Positions 62,948 to 64,000 of a stretch of 64,000 nucleotides of DNA are shown here, piece after piece. The notes beneath the pieces were generated by a model. The model was not told where the DNA came from and made no database searches. It saw only the letters and a program-made list of their open reading frames with translations. Each line of letters starts with the position of its first letter. The first letter of the stretch is position 1. Source of the DNA: Verrucomicrobiota bacterium (GTDB taxonomy: Bacteria; Verrucomicrobiota; Verrucomicrobiia; CAIQCK01). The position numbers and the translations under genes are program-made. The DNA lies in assembly GCA_016235595.1 (NCBI GenBank), contig JACRJX010000039.1, positions 1 through 64,000 on the forward strand, in the 5' to 3' direction.

Positions 62948-64000
62948 ATGAATCTTCCATTTCATCCACGTCTTCTGATCGCGGCCCTGGCGGTGCTTAC
63001 GACCTCTTGTTCGAAGACCCAGGCTCCGCCACCCGCCTCTGTGCCAGAAGTCGCAACCATCACGGTCGCCCGGCAGAAGGTCGTGCTGACGACCGAACTG
63101 CCCGGCCGCACGTCTCCGTATTGCATCGCGGAAATCCGGCCCCAGGTCAACGGCCTCATATTGAAACGCCTGTTCACTGAAGGGTCCGACGTCAAAGCCG
63201 GCCAGGAGCTTTACCAGATCGACCCCGCTCCCTTTCAGGCGGTGCTGGACAATGCCAAGGCGGCTCTCGGCCGGGCTGAAGCCCACCGGCCTGCCCTTCA
63301 GTTGAGGGCGGAGCGCTACAAGCAAGCGCTCTCCGAACAAGCCGTCAGCCGGCAGGATTTCGACGATGCGGATTCGGCATTGAAACAAGCCGAAGCCGAT
63401 ATCCAGTATTACAAAGCGATGGTGGAGACAGCGCGCATCAATCTCGGATACGCCCGGGTCGTCTCGCCCATCACCGGCCGCATTGGAACATCCACCGTGA
63501 CGGACGGCGCCATTGTGACGGCGTATCAGCCCGTGGCCCTCGCAACCATTCAGCAAATGGATCCCATTTATGTGGATGTGCGCCAATCCACGACGGATCT
63601 GCTGCGACTGCAGCGCCGCCTGGAGGATGGACAACTCAACCGCAGCGGGCCGAACCTGAAACAGGTGCAGGTGATCCTGGGAAACGGCGTGATGTATCCC
63701 TTGGAAGGGACGTTTCAGTTCCGCGACGTTTCGGTGGACCCGACCACGGCAACTGTGACTTTGCGGATGGTCTTCCCCAATCCCAAGGGAGTTCTTCTGC
63801 CGGGCATGTTCGTCCGTGTGTTGCTGAAGGAAGGCGTTAACGAACACGCGATTCTGATCCCCCAGCAAGCAGTCGCGCGCGATCCAAAGGGTAATCCTAT
63901 CGTTTCGGTAGTGGATAACAATGGCAAGGTCGAACAGCGGAAGCTGGGCCTCGACCGGGTCATCGGCGATCAATGGCTCGTTTCCTCAGGTCTGGCGCCC
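62948..64000 (+). CDS. RND efflux periplasmic adaptor, AcrA/MexA type (3' truncated)
   Basis: Absent from the plus-strand ORF track because it runs off the window without a stop. From ATG 62948, 351 codons are open. A lipoprotein signal (LLIAALAVLTTSC) is followed by TVARQKVVLTTELPGRTSPY, then AEIRPQVNGLILKRLFTEGS (lipoyl half), DVKAGQELYQIDPAPFQAVL, a coiled-coil hairpin (LKQAEADIQYYKAMVETARINLGYARV), SPITGRIGTSTVTDGAIV, MDPIYVDVRQSTTDLLRLQ and VLLPGMFVRVLL. It would link an inner-membrane RND pump to an outer-membrane channel. The pump gene should follow outside the window. The track's minus ORF 62915-63973 is its shadow. Confidence 0.94.
   Translation, partial: MNLPFHPRLLIAALAVLTTSCSKTQAPPPASVPEVATITVARQKVVLTTELPGRTSPYCIAEIRPQVNGLILKRLFTEGSDVKAGQELYQIDPAPFQAVLDNAKAALGRAEAHRPALQLRAERYKQALSEQAVSRQDFDDADSALKQAEADIQYYKAMVETARINLGYARVVSPITGRIGTSTVTDGAIVTAYQPVALATIQQMDPIYVDVRQSTTDLLRLQRRLEDGQLNRSGPNLKQVQVILGNGVMYPLEGTFQFRDVSVDPTTATVTLRMVFPNPKGVLLPGMFVRVLLKEGVNEHAILIPQQAVARDPKGNPIVSVVDNNGKVEQRKLGLDRVIGDQWLVSSGLAP

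Noticed and set aside
62915-63973. Minus-strand ORF of 352 residues
   Set aside because: Shadow of the plus-strand RND adaptor, which is open to the window edge and carries clear adaptor motifs.

Overview
The window looks like a chromosomal segment of a Verrucomicrobiota bacterium, most likely of the Pedosphaerales/Limisphaerales type. The reasons are a 50-residue 'small basic protein' typical of Verrucomicrobia/Chlamydiae (missed by the ORF track), lipid A genes (lpxI, lpxB), a GC-rich base composition, many Tat-exported Gfo/Idh/MocA oxidoreductases with DUF1080, sulfatase and sialate O-acetylesterase genes, and a GTGGGAGGGGCC-type intergenic palindrome. No phage, integrase, transposase, CRISPR array or rRNA was seen. 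One tRNA (Leu, anticodon CAG) is present. Both ends cut genes: a sensor kinase on the left and an RND-efflux adaptor on the right.

Layout. 0-9 kb: truncated multi-PAS/GAF histidine kinase, MFS sugar-acid transporter, xylose-isomerase-like protein, nadA with a ygbA-like gene, then the tail of a minus-strand housekeeping run. That run (14.4 to 6.9 kb) is ABC-F ATPase, small basic protein, rRNA pseudouridine synthase, SH3/repeat envelope protein, folD and a polytopic GT-C-like protein. 14.5-17.7 kb: an HPt protein and two receiver-CpaE/TadZ fusions with degenerate ATPase motifs. 17.7-26.7 kb: DUF2752, farnesyl diphosphate synthase, and a nine-gene minus-strand run (MFS, aldose epimerase, pxpB, pxpC, VOC, lpxI, GnnA-like dehydrogenase, lpxB, membrane protein). 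26.9-34.3 kb: DUF2225 protein, PQQ-type propeller, very long acyl-CoA dehydrogenase, FHA protein, FAH hydrolase, cyclic-nucleotide-binding protein. 34.3-41 kb: SUMF1-like and LolA-like exported proteins, tRNA-Leu, CBM48 protein with GT4 transferase, serA, a SpoIIAA-like protein, thioesterase.

41-60 kb is the accessory, carbohydrate-centred part. A minus-strand set (two tandemly duplicated sialate O-acetylesterases, DUF1080, sulfatase) is followed by RRM, a tiny Lys-rich protein and a divergent EF-P paralog. Then comes a plus-strand locus led by an AraC regulator: exported Gfo/Idh, exported TIM barrel, exported DUF1080, DUF6807, a second exported Gfo/Idh and a UroD-type methyltransferase. It fits an oxidative (3-keto) glycoside-cleavage pathway. 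Two more Gfo/Idh genes follow on the minus strand; one has a single in-frame TGA exactly where relatives carry Cys.

60-64 kb: a sigma-54 activator with a four-Cys motif in its sensory domain lies divergent to a thioredoxin-like/DUF4405/RND-adaptor operon, and a near-consensus sigma-54 promoter lies between them.

Most noteworthy: the TGA-interrupted oxidoreductase, the two copies of a long palindromic element, the sigma-54/Cys-sensor/efflux module, the degenerate receiver-TadZ pair, the EF-P paralog without the modified lysine, and the duplicated esterases with a conserved leader. All assignments are from reading motifs by eye; no database search was possible.
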